Below, one piece after another: positions 24,343-36,665 of a stretch of 64,000 nucleotides of DNA. A program made the translations under genes and the position numbers. The stretch lies in assembly GCA_951802425.1 (NCBI GenBank), contig OX637805.1:682001-746000 (forward strand). The letters are read 5' to 3'. The notes beneath the pieces were generated by a model, which saw only the letters and a list, made by a program, of their open reading frames with translations, was not told the origin of the DNA and did not search any database. Position 1 is the stretch's first letter. Each line of letters begins with the position of its first letter. The DNA comes from Clavaria fumosa (lineage: Eukaryota > Basidiomycota > Agaricomycetes > Agaricales > Clavariaceae).

Positions 24343-27141
24343 TTAAAGCGCATGAGTAGAGTCGAAGAGGCCAACGATCACGCCATGTAGCTGTCCGTCC
24401 CGTATTGCCTTGAACAAGAGTCTGACATGAGCAAAAATCTCGAAAGTAATAACGGCGAGAGAGATCACTCGCACCTCATATATGCGAGAAACGTCTTGCC
24501 CAATCGTCTCTTCCTCAACCTCTGCCTCAATTTGTGCCTCGAGGGTGCCAACGGAGCGCTCCGCCTGAGACCACGCCAGGTTCTTCAAGCCATGCATCCG
24601 AATACCAAGCGCGCCGCGCACGTACTCATACACTATGCGCGTCTTCCCAAGACATGTACTCGCTGGAGCATGCCCCCGCGCACCTGACAAATAGCTCCTC
24701 CGCAGCTCTGCCAGTAACTCCTCCGCGCGTCGTGCAACAGCTGCCTGGAACTCCGGCACGCGTCCCAGCGCACCCGCACCCGTCACCTGGACACATGCAG
24801 CAGGAGGAGCGTCAGCGTCGCCGGCTGCGGCGGCTGCGGCCGAAAAGAACGCAAGGAGGGTGCCCGAAGACGCCTCGGCGACGAAGCGCATGCGGGTTGC
24901 GCCGTCCATCTTTCCTGACGCCTCAAGCGCCGAGCGCATGCCGCGCATTATTTTTGGGCGCAGCCCGTCCGCTGTGGCCGCGCCGAACGCGCGTTCGAGC
25001 TCTTCGCGCACGATGGCTTCGAGCCGCCCGTCAAACTCGGCTTGCAACGCGCGAAGATCGAGCGCCTGGCAGAGCGCGTACAAATAAGACGCCATCAGCA
25101 TCGAGAGCACCTCGAGCGCGTTGATCGTCGCACGTGCTGAGATCAGCGCCAGGGAACTGAATGGAAAAATGAGCAAAAAAGGAAAGATCGGCGGTGTCGG
25201 ACCTACTTGACGGCTTGGTTGTGCATCTCCGCAGACTGGATGTGTGTCGTGACGGGGTTGGCGAGGTATCCAAGCTCGCTGACGTATGCCGCAACGGCGA
25301 TGTCGACGCCCTTCATCGCAAAGTTGAGCGACGGGTCCGACGCGGCCAGGTTAGGCGGGAGTCCGCGGTTCATGCTCGGGTTGCAGAGCTCCGTCGCCTG
25401 CGCCATCATGATCTTGCCGATGTGGTGCATCGCAAGACGTGTCTTTTCCATCGCGTTTGACACGGCCATCGCTTGGAAGTTCCCCCCATGGTGCACTGTG
25501 CCGGTCTCCCCGTCAATGAGTGGGTTATCCGTCGCTAAAACAGGAGCGTCAGTGGCCGATAATCGTAGAATGAGAGGGAAAGACACGGACTGGAGTTACA
25601 TTCTTGGGTAACGACAGACAGGGCATGAAGGATGTCCTCAATCTGGGGCCCTAGGAACTGAGGAGCAGTACGCAAGGGATAGCGATCCTGTCGCAACTCG
25701 CCATTATCGTCGTCGATATGGCACTCCGTCTCGTGCATGCAAGCAAAGCTACTGCCCTCGAGAAGATCCCAGATGATCCGAGCAGCTTCAACCTTCAAAA
25801 CATCGCATGAGCGTGGCGGATCAACCACGAGGAAAGGGAGGTAAAACGGTGCTCACCTGGCCCGGATGAGGTCGAGCAACGCTGTGTATGAAAGGGTGGT
25901 AGGAGCCACGGACGCCACATAGCGCTTCTGTCGCCATCGCAGTGAGGACTGTGGAGAGGAGGGTGAGGTGCACCGCATCGTTCAGCGCCAGCGCGGCGGT
26001 CGACGCCGAGAACGCGGTCCCGTTCAGGATGCCCAGATGCTCCTTGCTTGCGAGCGTGAGCGGGGCGACGCCGTGATCCGCGAGTGCCTGGCGCGAAGGC
26101 ACGATCTGGCGCGGGGCCCCTGCCCTAGGCGGCCCATCGAACACGCGGATTGAGGGGTTTCCGATAAGTGTCCCGGCGATGTAAGACAGCGGCGAGAGGT
26201 CTGAACACCATAGCGAGAAAAGTTTCGGGTAAGCGGTCACGTGGTTGATCGACAGGTGAGGTGAAGTTGTTTGGGAATCCTTACCGCCTGAAGCTGAAAT
26301 GCTCGTCCTGAGGGGCACCAGAGGTGTGATATTCTCGCGCAGAAGCTCTCCGAGCTTCTCGATGAGCTCCCAGCGAACGCCGGAGTGGCCGCGGATAAGC
26401 GAGTTCATCCGCACGAGAATGGCTCCACGGACCCAGGACTCTGGCATGCTGCTTGAGGTAAGCGGGTCGAGCAGCGGCAGCACACTAAGTGAAACAGCGG
26501 AGGACGACGGGAGAACGCCGCAGTGCTGGTGCTGGAGGAGCGCGGAGCCGAGGGTTAATGGGTCGCTGGTGCGAGTATCCGCTGCCGGAAGTGGTTCAGC
26601 AAGCGTGTCACACGTGCGGCGGTGGTATTAAAAACGTAGAGGTTTCGGATGTTGGGAGGAAGAACTGACCACTCCCACCAAACCCAGTGGAGACGCCATA
26701 TACGCTTATTCCTGCTTTCACCTTGTTTGCAATGGCGACGCGGCTCTTCCTCACTCTCTCTACGACCTCGGTTGAAGTATCGAGCATGACGGACGCGTGA
26801 AACCTTGCCGCGGCAGCGACCGCGGATATCGAGAGCGTACGACCGTCTACGGTGACTGGTTGGCCGTTCCTGGAACCGACGTGCGTCAGCCAGCAAGAAA
26901 CAGGCAAGGTAACCGAGAGAACAACTAACTTGTAGCCCTCGAGCTCCTTGAAATACTCGATGAAAGTGCTGACCAGGGTGTGACCTCTGGAAACAGGCTC
27001 TTGGAAAGCTTTTACACGTTTAACCCGCACGGTGGGCCTGGACGAGGTTGGGGCAGCAGAGTGCCTCTTCGTTGCTGTTGGACGAGTTGGTTGTGATTCA
27101 AGCCATGCTGCAGGTTCACCTAGACGGACTGTTGTTATCAT
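24343..27141 (-). CDS. PAL: phenylalanine ammonia-lyase (PAL)
   Basis: Deaminates L-phenylalanine (and often tyrosine) to cinnamate plus ammonia; in basidiomycetes it supports aromatic amino acid catabolism and phenylpropanoid-type metabolism. Exons from ATG 27141 give [34 protein letters not shown] and [16 protein letters not shown]. The MIO prosthetic-group triad Ala-Ser-Gly is in SISASG, joined across an intron to [16 protein letters not shown]. Further segments are [32 protein letters not shown] and SEMHNQAVNSLAL-type. The C-terminal shielding domain is Ala-rich and ends VSRIYE plus [16 protein letters not shown] after a last intron (acceptor just after TTCAAG). Tyr and Asn active-site contexts look intact, so the enzyme should be active. 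Confidence 0.93.
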
Positions 27142-27202
27142 GGTAGGGGGCGAGCGGGCGATGGAGCAAAAGACGACGGGGAGGTCTAAGCTCCCCTTAG
27201 AA

Positions 27203-27210
27203 TATTTATA
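27203..27210 (-). promoter_or_regulatory. TATA box of PAL
   Basis: The minus strand reads TATAAATA here, about 62 bp upstream of the PAL ATG, a plausible position for a fungal TATA element with a short leader. Confidence 0.55.
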
Positions 27211-27941
27211 TGGATGGCTTCCGCTGCAAGTTTATTCCTTCGCTGTGAAATTTAAATTGATTTTCCAAAAAAGGCAAAGCCATCCCCGGAAATGGTAATT
27301 GCTTTATCGTATTTGGCTCGAGATAAGTCATGGCCGAGATCCGGATCCCGTTTTATAAGATCCGTCCGAGGGTCTCAGCGCAGACTACAGCGAGAGAGAG
27401 TAAGTAATAACTTTGGTGTGGTGAGCAATGATAAACACTTATGACAACAAAGGTCATCACCAAATCTCATACCTGAGATAAAGAAGTGTATTCCGGGTTA
27501 ACTCTACAACCCCCTTTTTCTGCCACGGGGTTCCTTTGACGCAATAACTCTTTGCCTTCCTCGTGTGCCTGCCTTGCTTTACCGCCGTCAAATTGTGTCA
27601 ATGTGCCGTGCTAGCGCGATTCAGCGTCCGGAAATCCGACATCGGGGGTAGATGTGAATGCCGAATGTATTGCATCGCACAAGTGAGAAGGAAACGGATG
27701 AGAAAAAGAACATCTCAAAAGAGATGGACAGCTGGGCGTAGAACGGATGCAAACACCTTTGGGCAAGGTGGTGGAGTAAAAGTGAACTCACTAAGCAGAA
27801 CGGTCGTTGACCGCGAATAGACAATTATTTCAATAGGAACGGAACCGTAAGGACCAACTCGCTCCATATGACTGAAATATCCGCAACAAAACATCCATGG
27901 GCTTCCGAGACGAGAAACGGCGAGTCCACCGGTAAACCGGA

Positions 27942-28010
27942 GAAGAGAAACACGGGTTGAGTAACACAGGAAGAGAAACACGGGAAGAGAAACACGAGAA
28001 GAGAAACATG
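27942..28010. repeat. minisatellite, unit AAGAGAAACACGGG
   Basis: Four imperfect copies of a roughly 14-bp purine-rich unit (AAGAGAAACACGGG and variants), the first separated from the rest by a short spacer. Non-coding, between divergent genes. Confidence 0.8.
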
Positions 28011-28274
28011 GACAATCTCGTCGCCACGGAGTTATTGTAGAAGTTGGGCTCTATGAACAGTTCACAATTGCAACTGGAGAGTAAGAACGAAATTTGCCGT
28101 CTGCATCCGCCGAGGTCCCTAACTTCAAAGTTTGCCATCGCCTGACCGAAGCAAGCGCGTAGTGAAGCAACGCAGACGCATCCGTGACCGGGTGCGGTTG
28201 TTTTCGCGGTTGCGTGACCGTGGGAATACTTGCGAATCTTCTCTCCTCACTCACTAATACCTCCTCAACGTCAG

Positions 28275-29179
28275 ATGGTTGTAGAATTGCCGTCCCTGCT
28301 CCGGTAAACCAGGTGTCTGACTCGCATGTTTTCTACTTCCAGGGAAAGGCAAAGAAAACCCGGAAGTTTGCCGCTGTGAAGCGGCTGCTGAACCCCAACG
28401 ATGCCAGACTGTGAGTAGCCTATCATTATTCTTTTTTGTTCTCTTGTAAACAGCGTGCTGATTCCACGAGCAAGCAAGGAGAACCAGCTGAAGCAGAAAA
28501 AGAAGGAGGAGGAGACCAAGGCCAAGGCGACGAGAAGAGTGTACGTTCCTCGTCCTTGCTCTGGTCTGATCCCCCGCTTAAACGTCCTGTCTCCGTTATG
28601 CTGCTCTGCCTCTTTGCTGTAGGAACTCGGTCGCGTCCTCGATGTTCCTCGCCCATAATACGGCCTTGGTCCCGCCCTACCGCGTTCTCATCGACACCAA
28701 TTTTATCAACTTTAGCTTGCAGAACAAGCTCGAGATGGTCAGCGGCATGATGGACTGCCTCTATGCAAAATGTACGTCCTGTATCCCTCTTACGTCATGT
28801 TTTCCTAAGATATGACTCAGGTATCCCTTGCGTAACTGATTGTGTGATGGCGGAGCTGGAGAAACTCGGGCACCGGTATCGCGTTGCGCTCAAGTAAGCG
28901 TTGTACGTTCTTGGGCCTAAGCCCAGACTGACGTCCCACCCTGCGTCCTCCAGGGTAGCGCGCGACCCGCGCTTCGAGCGTCTGCAGTGCTCGCACGCGG
29001 GCACGTACGCGGACGACTGTCTCGTGCAGCGCGTGACCGCACACCGGTGCTACATCGTCGCGACGTGCGATCGCGAGCTGCGCCGCCGCGTGCGCCGCAT
29101 CCCCGGCGTCCCTCTTATGTATATCGTCCGGCATCAATTCGCGATCGAGCGTCTCCCCGACCAGGGCGCGCCGACATGA
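28275..29179 (+). CDS. FCF1: FCF1, PIN-domain rRNA-processing factor
   Basis: Essential component of the small-subunit processome for early pre-rRNA cleavages (A0-A2) in the nucleolus. The second exon begins at 28343 with [20 protein letters not shown], the family N-terminus; the initiator Met is best placed on a mini-exon at 28275-28277 whose donor (GTTGTA) is weak. Next exons give LKENQLKQ and, after an acceptor at about 28622, [25 protein letters not shown] sequence. The PIN domain is clear: [72 protein letters not shown] and IPGVPLMYI. Complete with the usual length of nearly 200 residues. Confidence 0.9.
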
Positions 29180-30040
29180 GCGTCGAGACGATCGCGAGGT
29201 TGTTGGTTGGTTGTGGGATCGGCGTCTCAGGTAGGAGAGAGACGCCGACCGCCTTGGGACGAACTGCTAGGGATCCGTGTTGTGGCGCCCCTCATCAGAT
29301 TGCTGTTTTCAACGTGTACACCCCACGGAGAGACGGATCGTGTATGACAGCAAAAAAACATCCGCTCCATCTCTGCCCCCTCATGCTAGGACAGATGTAG
29401 CGGTGACTCATGTAGATAACTGGCACGGCCCTTCGGAGTAAGACGTGCGGGAGTATCAGTCTGAGTTTGTATGCAGCGCAATCACTTATCCGAGTCAAAA
29501 ACGAGAATGAGTAACACGAAAAGAACGCCTTTCGTATAATAATAGCAGATGTGCCGCGCCGACCCCTAGCAGCTTGACCCTGGTGCCCTGACGCTCGATG
29601 TCCGGCCTAGTCGCAGAAGGCTAAGGCCTTCCCGTAGAGAGCGCGTCGAGCAAGCAGAAAAGCCGAACAGATCGCGTAAAAGGAACATACGGCTCATTCA
29701 TTAAGCTAACAGACAGGCGGCGTTCTCTGGTCTTTGGACAAAGGTATTACTATATTCCATTGATTCCGATTGACTCGGCGATACATGGTGAACTACGTAC
29801 ATTGTACGTACACATATCGTCAGGGAAGTAAACTGGTTTATTCGAACGAAAAGATACGGATACGGCGTTGTGGAACTTTAGAAGCGAAGCAATGCCCCCG
29901 CCACCACGCTCTCATCGCGATGCTGTACCTGGTGCCGCGTGCTGGAGTGTCGTCCGACACAAAGGCCCCTGGGCCTGGCTTGGCACCGCCCTTTTGGCCT
30001 TGGCTGAGCACTGAGCGGCCGTCGTCGCTGCTGCCTACCA
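29180..30040. other. intergenic region, no gene recognised
   Basis: About 860 bp between FCF1 and the next plus-strand gene. No protein-coding similarity, tRNA signature or notable repeat was seen. It should hold the FCF1 3' UTR and the promoter of the DUF1295 gene. Confidence 0.5.
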
Positions 30041-31385
30041 ATGGACTTTTCTGCGCGTTCAGTGCTTTCAGGGCTCGAACATCCGCTGCTCATCTGGCCT
30101 TTTACGTTTTGTGTATTCGCCTCTACTTTTACGTATGCTCTGTCTGTCTTGAGCGCAAACAGCGGCACAATCGACCGTCTTTGGGCCCTGCTCCCCGCCA
30201 CATACTCTGTGTACTTTGCGCTTCTGCCACTCTGGCCCAGCGATGCAGACGTACCTCGAATATACAACTTCACTCTCGTGCCCAATACTCCTTCAGGTGT
30301 CGAAATGTGGAAGACATTTTCTCCTCAAGCGCTCATGATGCTCCTGCTTATCGTACGCTGCTCTGCCTTCGATGTGATAGGACATCTCTCTAAATGACAT
30401 GTTGGGTCAAGATGTTGTGGATGATACGACTAAACTATAACGCTTGGCGTCGCGGACTTTTTGACCCGTATGCGTTCTCGTGTTCTCAATTGGTCTGTCA
30501 TGAATATTTCTTATACAGAAGAAACGAAGATTACCGCTGGGAAGTGATTAGGGCCGGGATGTCCCCTTTCACTTGGCAGATCTTCAACCTTGTCTGGATA
30601 GGTGTGCCAGTTATGTTATTCTCCTTACCAACTCCTAAGCAGCCTTCTCTGGTCGACAGCATTCCTTCAGAACCTTCTCCTTCTCTCTATCACTCTGCCC
30701 ATCTTCCATGTCGTCAGTTCGCCGAGGCGCAGCCCTTCCCCCATCGACTACGTCCTCTTCGTCTCGGCGCTGATCACCACCATGATCGAGTTCACAGCCG
30801 ACAATCAGCAATGGACGTACCAAGAGTTCAAGCGTCTTTATCGCACTATCAGGCCCGAAGCCGACCCAGATGAACTTGTGGTTGCTGCCGAAATTCATAG
30901 CCGCCTCCCACGGTCTACGCACTGGCCTTTCGCCCGCCTTCCGTTCACGCCTGCCGACGCGAGCCGTGGCTTCGTCACACGGGGTCTGTGGGCGTGGTCG
31001 CGCCATCCCAACTTCTTGAGCGAGCAAGCTTTCTGGGTATGGTTTCGACCTTTGCTTATTTCTCTTGCGATTTAGTTGTCCTCTTACTCCTGAACTAACT
31101 CATTTTCCATTGGTGTAGTTTCTCATCGCCTTGTTCCCCTTACTCTCGGACGACCGCTCAGCATCAGCGCTGGGCATTCTCCTCCCCGCACTCCTGCAGA
31201 CCCTCATGTTCGTCTCCTCGACGACGCTCACCGAGTCCATCTCGCGGTCGAAGTACCCGGCCTATGCGGCGTATCAGCAACGGGTTGGTGTGTGGGCGCC
31301 GATGCCATGGGGCTGGGTGATGGGGGCGGAGAAGCGACGCGAGTGCGAGCGCGCTCTTTGGGGTGAAGGGGACAAAGAGGAGTGA
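30041..31385 (+). CDS. DUF1295 / steroid-oxidoreductase-like membrane protein
   Basis: Multi-pass ER-type membrane protein of the DUF1295 family, related to 5-alpha-reductases; catalytic function is inferred only. Exon 1 from ATG 30041 has hydrophobic helices (HPLLIWPFTFCVFASTF). Following short exons give MLWMIRLNYNAWRRGLF, EDYRWEVIR and TWQIFNLVWI, the common family order. The largest exon has TADNQQWTYQEFKR and RGFVTRGLWAWSRHPNFLSEQ, the latter the family signature near the cofactor site. After a last intron the C-terminus shows FPLLSDDRSASALGILLPAL and SRSKYPAYAAYQQRVGVWAP. Ends at 31385. It is the second 5-alpha-reductase-superfamily gene in the window but is not a close paralogue of the one at 13401. 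Confidence 0.82.
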
Positions 31386-31721
31386 CGCTCGACAGGTTCT
31401 CATGTTTGTTTTTGTAGTTTTTTTTTTGGGTGAAGATTGTTTCGTTTTTTTTGAGGCCCCTTGAGCGTGTTGCGTACATACTTTGATGTCTATTCTCTTC
31501 ACGCCTTTACATTGTCCAGGGTGGCCCGACGCTGCGTTGTTCTCGACCGTAGAGGCCAAATAAAAGTAAATTAAATTTATAAGTCCACGTACAAGGATGA
31601 TAATCTTCGGTCTAATATGCCTGAGGCAAGAGGATATTACCGTACCGCGCCATCTTCACCAATGTGACCATAGGCTAGTGGAAATCACCTAGTTGTCACT
31701 CAATCTACATCACGCAGTGCT
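31386..31721. other. intergenic region between convergent genes
   Basis: Contains poly-T runs (31416-31426, 31446-31451) and presumably both 3' UTRs. No further feature recognised. Confidence 0.45.
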
Positions 31722-34700
31722 TTATGCAGGGGGCTGAGATTCAGCCTCGCCCGTGCGCGGCCTTTTGGTGGCTCTCCTAGCTCTCCTACGACGACTCTTA
31801 GTGGGACGTATATCTTCCTCCTGAGAGGCGGCGTCCACATCCTCCTTCGGATTGTAGGCTGATGCATCCCGACTTAGGCGTTTAATCCGTCTCGTACTGC
31901 GACGACTTGACGAGGCTGTTGGCTCCTTGCGGCCGGAACGAGAGGTGTAAATGCTCTCTTCATCCTTTAAGCCCTCCGCTTCATCACCAGCTACCGTGTT
32001 CGGTGGAGACGCATCGGGAGATGGCTCGTTGGCTTCGCTCGTGGCGCGCGAAGACGTCGAGGACTCAGAGTCGGAGGCCCGTTGATGCTTCGTAGACCCC
32101 GCAAACGACGACGACACGGATCCCAAGGCAGACAGAGGCGCGCGCGGGGACGCCGCCGTGGTCGTTGTCGAGCGTCGTCTCTTGAACACGATTCGGGACG
32201 GCCCCGACAGATTATCGGTATCGAGCTTGAGCGCCTCTCGAGCGCTCAGCGGGGCTTTGGCGCGGGGCGGTTTCTGCTTGGGGGTCTCTCCTGGCGCGGG
32301 AAGGTAGTAGACTTCTTGTTCGCGCAGCAGATCAACGCCGACTAGTTGCCGTAGGACGCCGATAAGCTCGGAGTTCAGGTCCAGCGATTCTAGGTCGGCT
32401 ATCATCCGGTCGCCGTCGGCCCTCGTGGCGTATCCAAGATCCAAGATGCTTTTCTTCTCCATCAGCGTCCGTTCGTTGAGAGAGCAACCTGGGACTACAA
32501 AGCGGACACGCGACCCATCTTCGCTTGGTAAACTGATCCGATGATAACGACAGTGAGAACGCGTCACCACTGATGAGGGTGGGCTCGTTGAGGACGAAGG
32601 ACTGGATAACGGGGCAGCACGGCGAGGAGGAGAAACCTGTGGTGCGGGTTGTTCAACTGTTGGTGTCTTCGCACGGGTGGAGACTAAAATCAATGATTTT
32701 GAGGGCTGTGATTCGATAGGCGGAGTCTGTCGTCGGGTGTGTCCATGGTGGTGACGCAGCGGAGCATCAGGGCGGAGCGACGGGTCAAGAGTAAGATGAT
32801 GGGTACGCTCTGAATTCGTAGGGAGTTGTGAGCGCGCTGTATCATTTGCAGTGCCGTACGTAGTCGGGGGCGTGGCATCTGGAGGCTCCCGCAAGATGTT
32901 GGAGTCAGGACCACGCACGTCGGAAAGAACCTCGCTCTGAGCCTCCCCACCCGTCGCGAAGTGGACATTCTGTGGGATGTGAGGAGGGACAGGTGCAACA
33001 TTCTGCTCTGAAGTTGAGGGATCCGCAGGCGGCCGGCGCCGACGTTTCAAGGACCGCGGAGACCGGACCTGAGCCGAGACTAGTGGAGCTGGGCCAGGTG
33101 GCGAGAAGGCACTCGAGTCTTGTGCTTCAATCATCTCAGTGGTATCAATTTTGCGCAAGCTGGAAGACACGAATCAATAAGATATCCAACAGAGATAGAA
33201 AAGGTCACACCTTCCAGACCGCCTTGCCTCAGCGGCGGCACCATCCATAGCACCTGGTGTCATGGTGTCGTCGTTCCTCGTTGACTGGAAAGAATCTTGC
33301 CGCGATAGAGTGGGCAGCCCTTTCAGTGTCCTGGTAGGCGGAGATATAGTAGTAGAGTCATCTCCAGAACCGTCCTCCAGAGAATTTGATGCTTCCAGGG
33401 GAGCGATTTCCGCTTTGCTGCTCGAAAGTGGAGAATCAGGCGGCGATGGAGGGGAAGGGTCTTCCGAAGCCACATATGGCTTGGCAGGAAGTGGTTTTTC
33501 GAGTTTCGGTGGTGAAGTAACTCTGTCTTTGCGAGCACTCAGTGTATCCGAGACTGATGGGTTGTTTGTTGAGCTTGGCTGCAGCCCCAGATTAGACGGA
33601 CTGTCGAGCTGTACGTGATGAGTCTCGGCAGGTGATTTCGGTGGCTGCGTGCCAGGGGATTCGTTGCCGGCGACGTTCGAAGAAGAGGGGAGTGCGTCTC
33701 GGTCTGTTTCCGTGACGCCTAGTGTCGTTTCGGGATCCTCATATCGATGATCATCTTGGTTTCTTCTTTCGCCGACCTCGTCTCCCTGAGACGATTCGTG
33801 GACAGATTCCCATATCGTTTCGAGTGGCGTCGGCACAAAGGGAACAGCACTTGGCCAACCAGTCTTACCAGAGACACTCTCCTCTAGCCACTGGTTCTCC
33901 CGAATGTTTCCCTCAACTTCCATACCCCCCTCATCTTCACCCTCTCCATCCTCTTGTGCCCCCCGTTCCGACGTGTCATCCTTCAGAGTGAACAACCCCG
34001 ACGTGTCATCCTTCGGAGTGAGTAACCCCGACGTGTCATCCTTCGGAGTGAGTAACCCCGACGTGTCATCCTTCGGAGTGAACAACCCGCTGGTAGTTGA
34101 GAGCGAACGCCGCTGGGACGCTTGGATTTCTCCATCCTCTTGTGCCCCCCGCTCCGATGTGTCATCCTTCGGAGTGAGCAACCCGCTAGTAGTTGAGAGC
34201 GAACGTCGCTGGGACGCTTGGATTTCTCCATCCTCTTGTGCCCCCCGCTCCGACGTGTCATCCTTCGGAGTGAACAACCCGCTAGTAGTTGAGAGCGAAC
34301 GTCGCTGGGACGCTTGGATTGGGGTGAATGGAGGTGTTCCGGCTGACCGGGGCGTCCCGGCGGCGCTCACGGCTTGGGGCGTCATCCCAGCTGGGTCGGG
34401 AACGGTCGGGTCCGCGGAGACGGGCATGGGAATATTCCTTTGGATAAATAGGCTGATTGAGGTACGCGTTTCGGGCTTGGTTTGGAGCGCGCCGGTCTGT
34501 CGTGGGCTTGTACTCTTGCTCGCGTGTAGGCCTGAAGAGGACTTGCGATCAACATCTTGCCGCAGGCCGTTCTCCGTTGACGTGCGTCTTATGTCGACAA
34601 GATCGGGCAAACTACATTCCTACAAATCTGCCTTTGAGACCGTCTCTTGCACCATAGATGACGTTGGAAACTGACCGCTGCAAATCCCCTCTCCGAAATG

Positions 34701-36665
34701 GCTTCCTCGATGATATGAGACATGGCTTTACTCATTCCCTCTTCGACGGGTTTGACGGGGCCGTCGTCATTTCCAATCTTACCATCAGCCTGGACTTCTT
34801 CCACATCATACCCTACTCCTTTCCGTTGCCCATCATCGGCACGGGTCCACGATTCGAACACCTCCTTATCTCCAAGCTCTTCGAAGTCGAGAACTGCTCC
34901 CTCGGGACGCTGATCAGTGTCCACCAACCTGCCGGTTTCATCGTCGCTCTCCATAAGGCCTGGCTGCTCGTGCCTCACCAGGTCGCTCGTACCCAAGAGT
35001 CGCCAATCATTGTCGTCCTCTTCTTCTTCCTCTTCTTCGTCTTCGTCCTCGTTAAGCCTATCCTCCTGCTTGGCCGGAGCTTCGGTCTTGGTGCTGGCGA
35101 GTTGGTCGCCCAGAACAGACGAATGATTCCACATAGGTTCCCCAGGCTTAAAAGTTCCATATTCTTCTGCAGAACGTTCGGCCTCGAACCGGACAAATGA
35201 GAGGGGCTCATGCCTCTTGGGGTATCTAATTGTCCGATTCCTGTCTCGCTTGCCTGGGTAACCATCAGTGGGAGGGAGCGGTAAGAACGCCGGGTAAGTG
35301 AATGACAGAGAAGGTTCTTTAAACACTTGTGATGCTTTGTACACCATTTGAATTGGATTGCTTTCAAAAGAAGATAAGACTCACCAGCATCTGGCTGATC
35401 CACATCCGGATGCTCAACGAGGCCATGTTCTGGCGTATCCTGACCAGCTTGGAGAGCAGCGGGCTTCATGGCTATTTCATCATCTTCTCCATCTCCAATG
35501 TAAGAAGGGGTGAGGTGAGACGGCGAAGCCCCCACTGGGTCAAAGCGATCGCCGCCAGTATAGAGATCCTCGGCATACGCGCGTGGGCCATCCCAAGGAT
35601 CCTCAATTTCAACCAGCCGTTCGGAAGATTCGTAGGGGGGAAAGTCTGCAACTAAGGTTCTGAACAAGGAAGCTCAGCAATATGAGGTAACTTACCCTCA
35701 AAGCTGGGAATTTCGTCGAGGGCGGGGTGAGAGGAGGCGTCTATATCAGCAGCGTCAGAGTGAAAGGAGTTGTCGTAGAGGTCGTCGGTGTAGGCCTCGT
35801 AATCACGCTTTTGATCTGGAAGAAACCCCGGGCGTAAGGAATCCGTTGAAAGATAACTTTCTGCCTCATCCACATCGTCTTCAAGGGGTAAGGTGTAGAA
35901 ATCTTCAGTGACAGGGCGCAGGCGCAGGGAAATTGGTAGCTGGTTGGAAGGCCCAGCCTGAAGCATGTCCTCATTCCTTCCGAATCCCTGCTCGTCGTCA
36001 TTGTCGTCCTCGTCGGCCGAGATCTCAAAGGCGTCCTCCTCATCACCGGATGCTTCGGGCGCGTATTGTTTCGATCTCGTTTCCCCGTCTGTGCCATCAT
36101 GATCTTCCGACAAGTACCCTTTCGCTTCTTCTCTATCTGTCCGCTTGTCATACTTGTTCGAGTGACCATGAAATGGTTCACATTCGTCGTCGTCTCCTTG
36201 TACTTGATCTTCTTGCTCCTCATCGCTGTCGAGAAGTAGTTCAATTGGGTGCTGCTGATCACCGAATCCAGGGCCTTCTCGGGGGTCCCGAGCCTTGCCT
36301 TTAGCACGACGAGATTTCAACTCTGCAAATGAGTCTTGCACCTCTTCTGAGTCATCATGTTGGCCCGGGAGTATTCCCCCATTTGAGCGTCGAGGCGTGC
36401 CGTCGTTGAGCAACGACGTCCATCTCTGCGTATCAAAGCTTCGCGCGGGGGGGTCATGTTCATGATTCAACGCCTTTTTCAGTGCACTGGTAATGTCGTC
36501 CACGAATTGGTCGAACTGTGACTGAGTGAATTTGTTATAAGGGTTGTGAATTGGAGGTTTGGGTATGCGAGCCGGGAGAGGAGCGGACGACGCGGGAGTT
36601 TGTGGAGGGTCATTGGAAAGCAGCGGTGTACGGAAAGGGTTCATACTGAAGCGCCCGAGCATCAC
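31722..36665 (-). CDS. very large acidic/disordered protein with tandem repeats, probably nuclear
   Basis: I do not recognise this family. Several long exons follow one another on the minus strand (about 36665-35698, 35667-35400, 35347-34672, 34610-33215, 33160-31722) separated by short GT-AG introns, suggesting one protein of about 1,500 residues. The N-terminal part begins MMLGRFSMNPFRTPLL and is strongly acidic (Asp/Glu runs). The middle holds in-frame tandem repeats (33970-34325). The only compact-looking part is near the C-terminus (about 32560-32290): HCRYHRISLP, RVRFVVPGCSLNE and LRQLVGVDLLREQEVYYLP. Basic clusters such as RRRRARRATKRPR near the stop look like nuclear localisation signals. 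A nuclear scaffold or chromatin role is an inference. Two adjacent genes instead of one cannot be excluded. Confidence 0.6.
33970..34325 (-). repeat. nested coding tandem repeats (30-bp and 96-bp units)
   Basis: From 33970 to 34089 a 30-bp unit starting GACGTGTCATCCTTC occurs four times at exact 30-bp spacing, encoding a 10-residue unit like GLLTPKDDTS. From about 34090 to 34325 a 96-bp unit occurs three times (GCTGGGACG at 34112, 34208 and 34304), encoding 32 residues that include the same decapeptide plus SERGAQEDG and ASQRRSLSTTS. All lengths are multiples of three. Confidence 0.95.

Larger units (their letters stand above)
27142..28274. other. divergent intergenic region between PAL and FCF1
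   Basis: About 1.1 kb of non-coding DNA. It contains the PAL TATA box, a stretch with many stop codons in all frames, and a small minisatellite at 27942-28010. Open frames here are short and show no family resemblance. Confidence 0.55.

Noticed and set aside
17819..27141. CPA2, amine oxidase and PAL as a nitrogen or secondary-metabolite cluster
   Set aside because: They are housekeeping or catabolic genes in different orientations with no synthase, transporter or regulator among them; adjacency alone does not support a cluster.
27300..27420. Possible second tRNA-like sequence (TGGCCGAGATCCGG)
   Set aside because: It has an A-box-like string but no B box or pairing acceptor stem at the right distance.
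13401..31385. The two 5-alpha-reductase-superfamily genes as a local duplication
   Set aside because: They belong to different subfamilies with different signature segments and no collinear exon structure.
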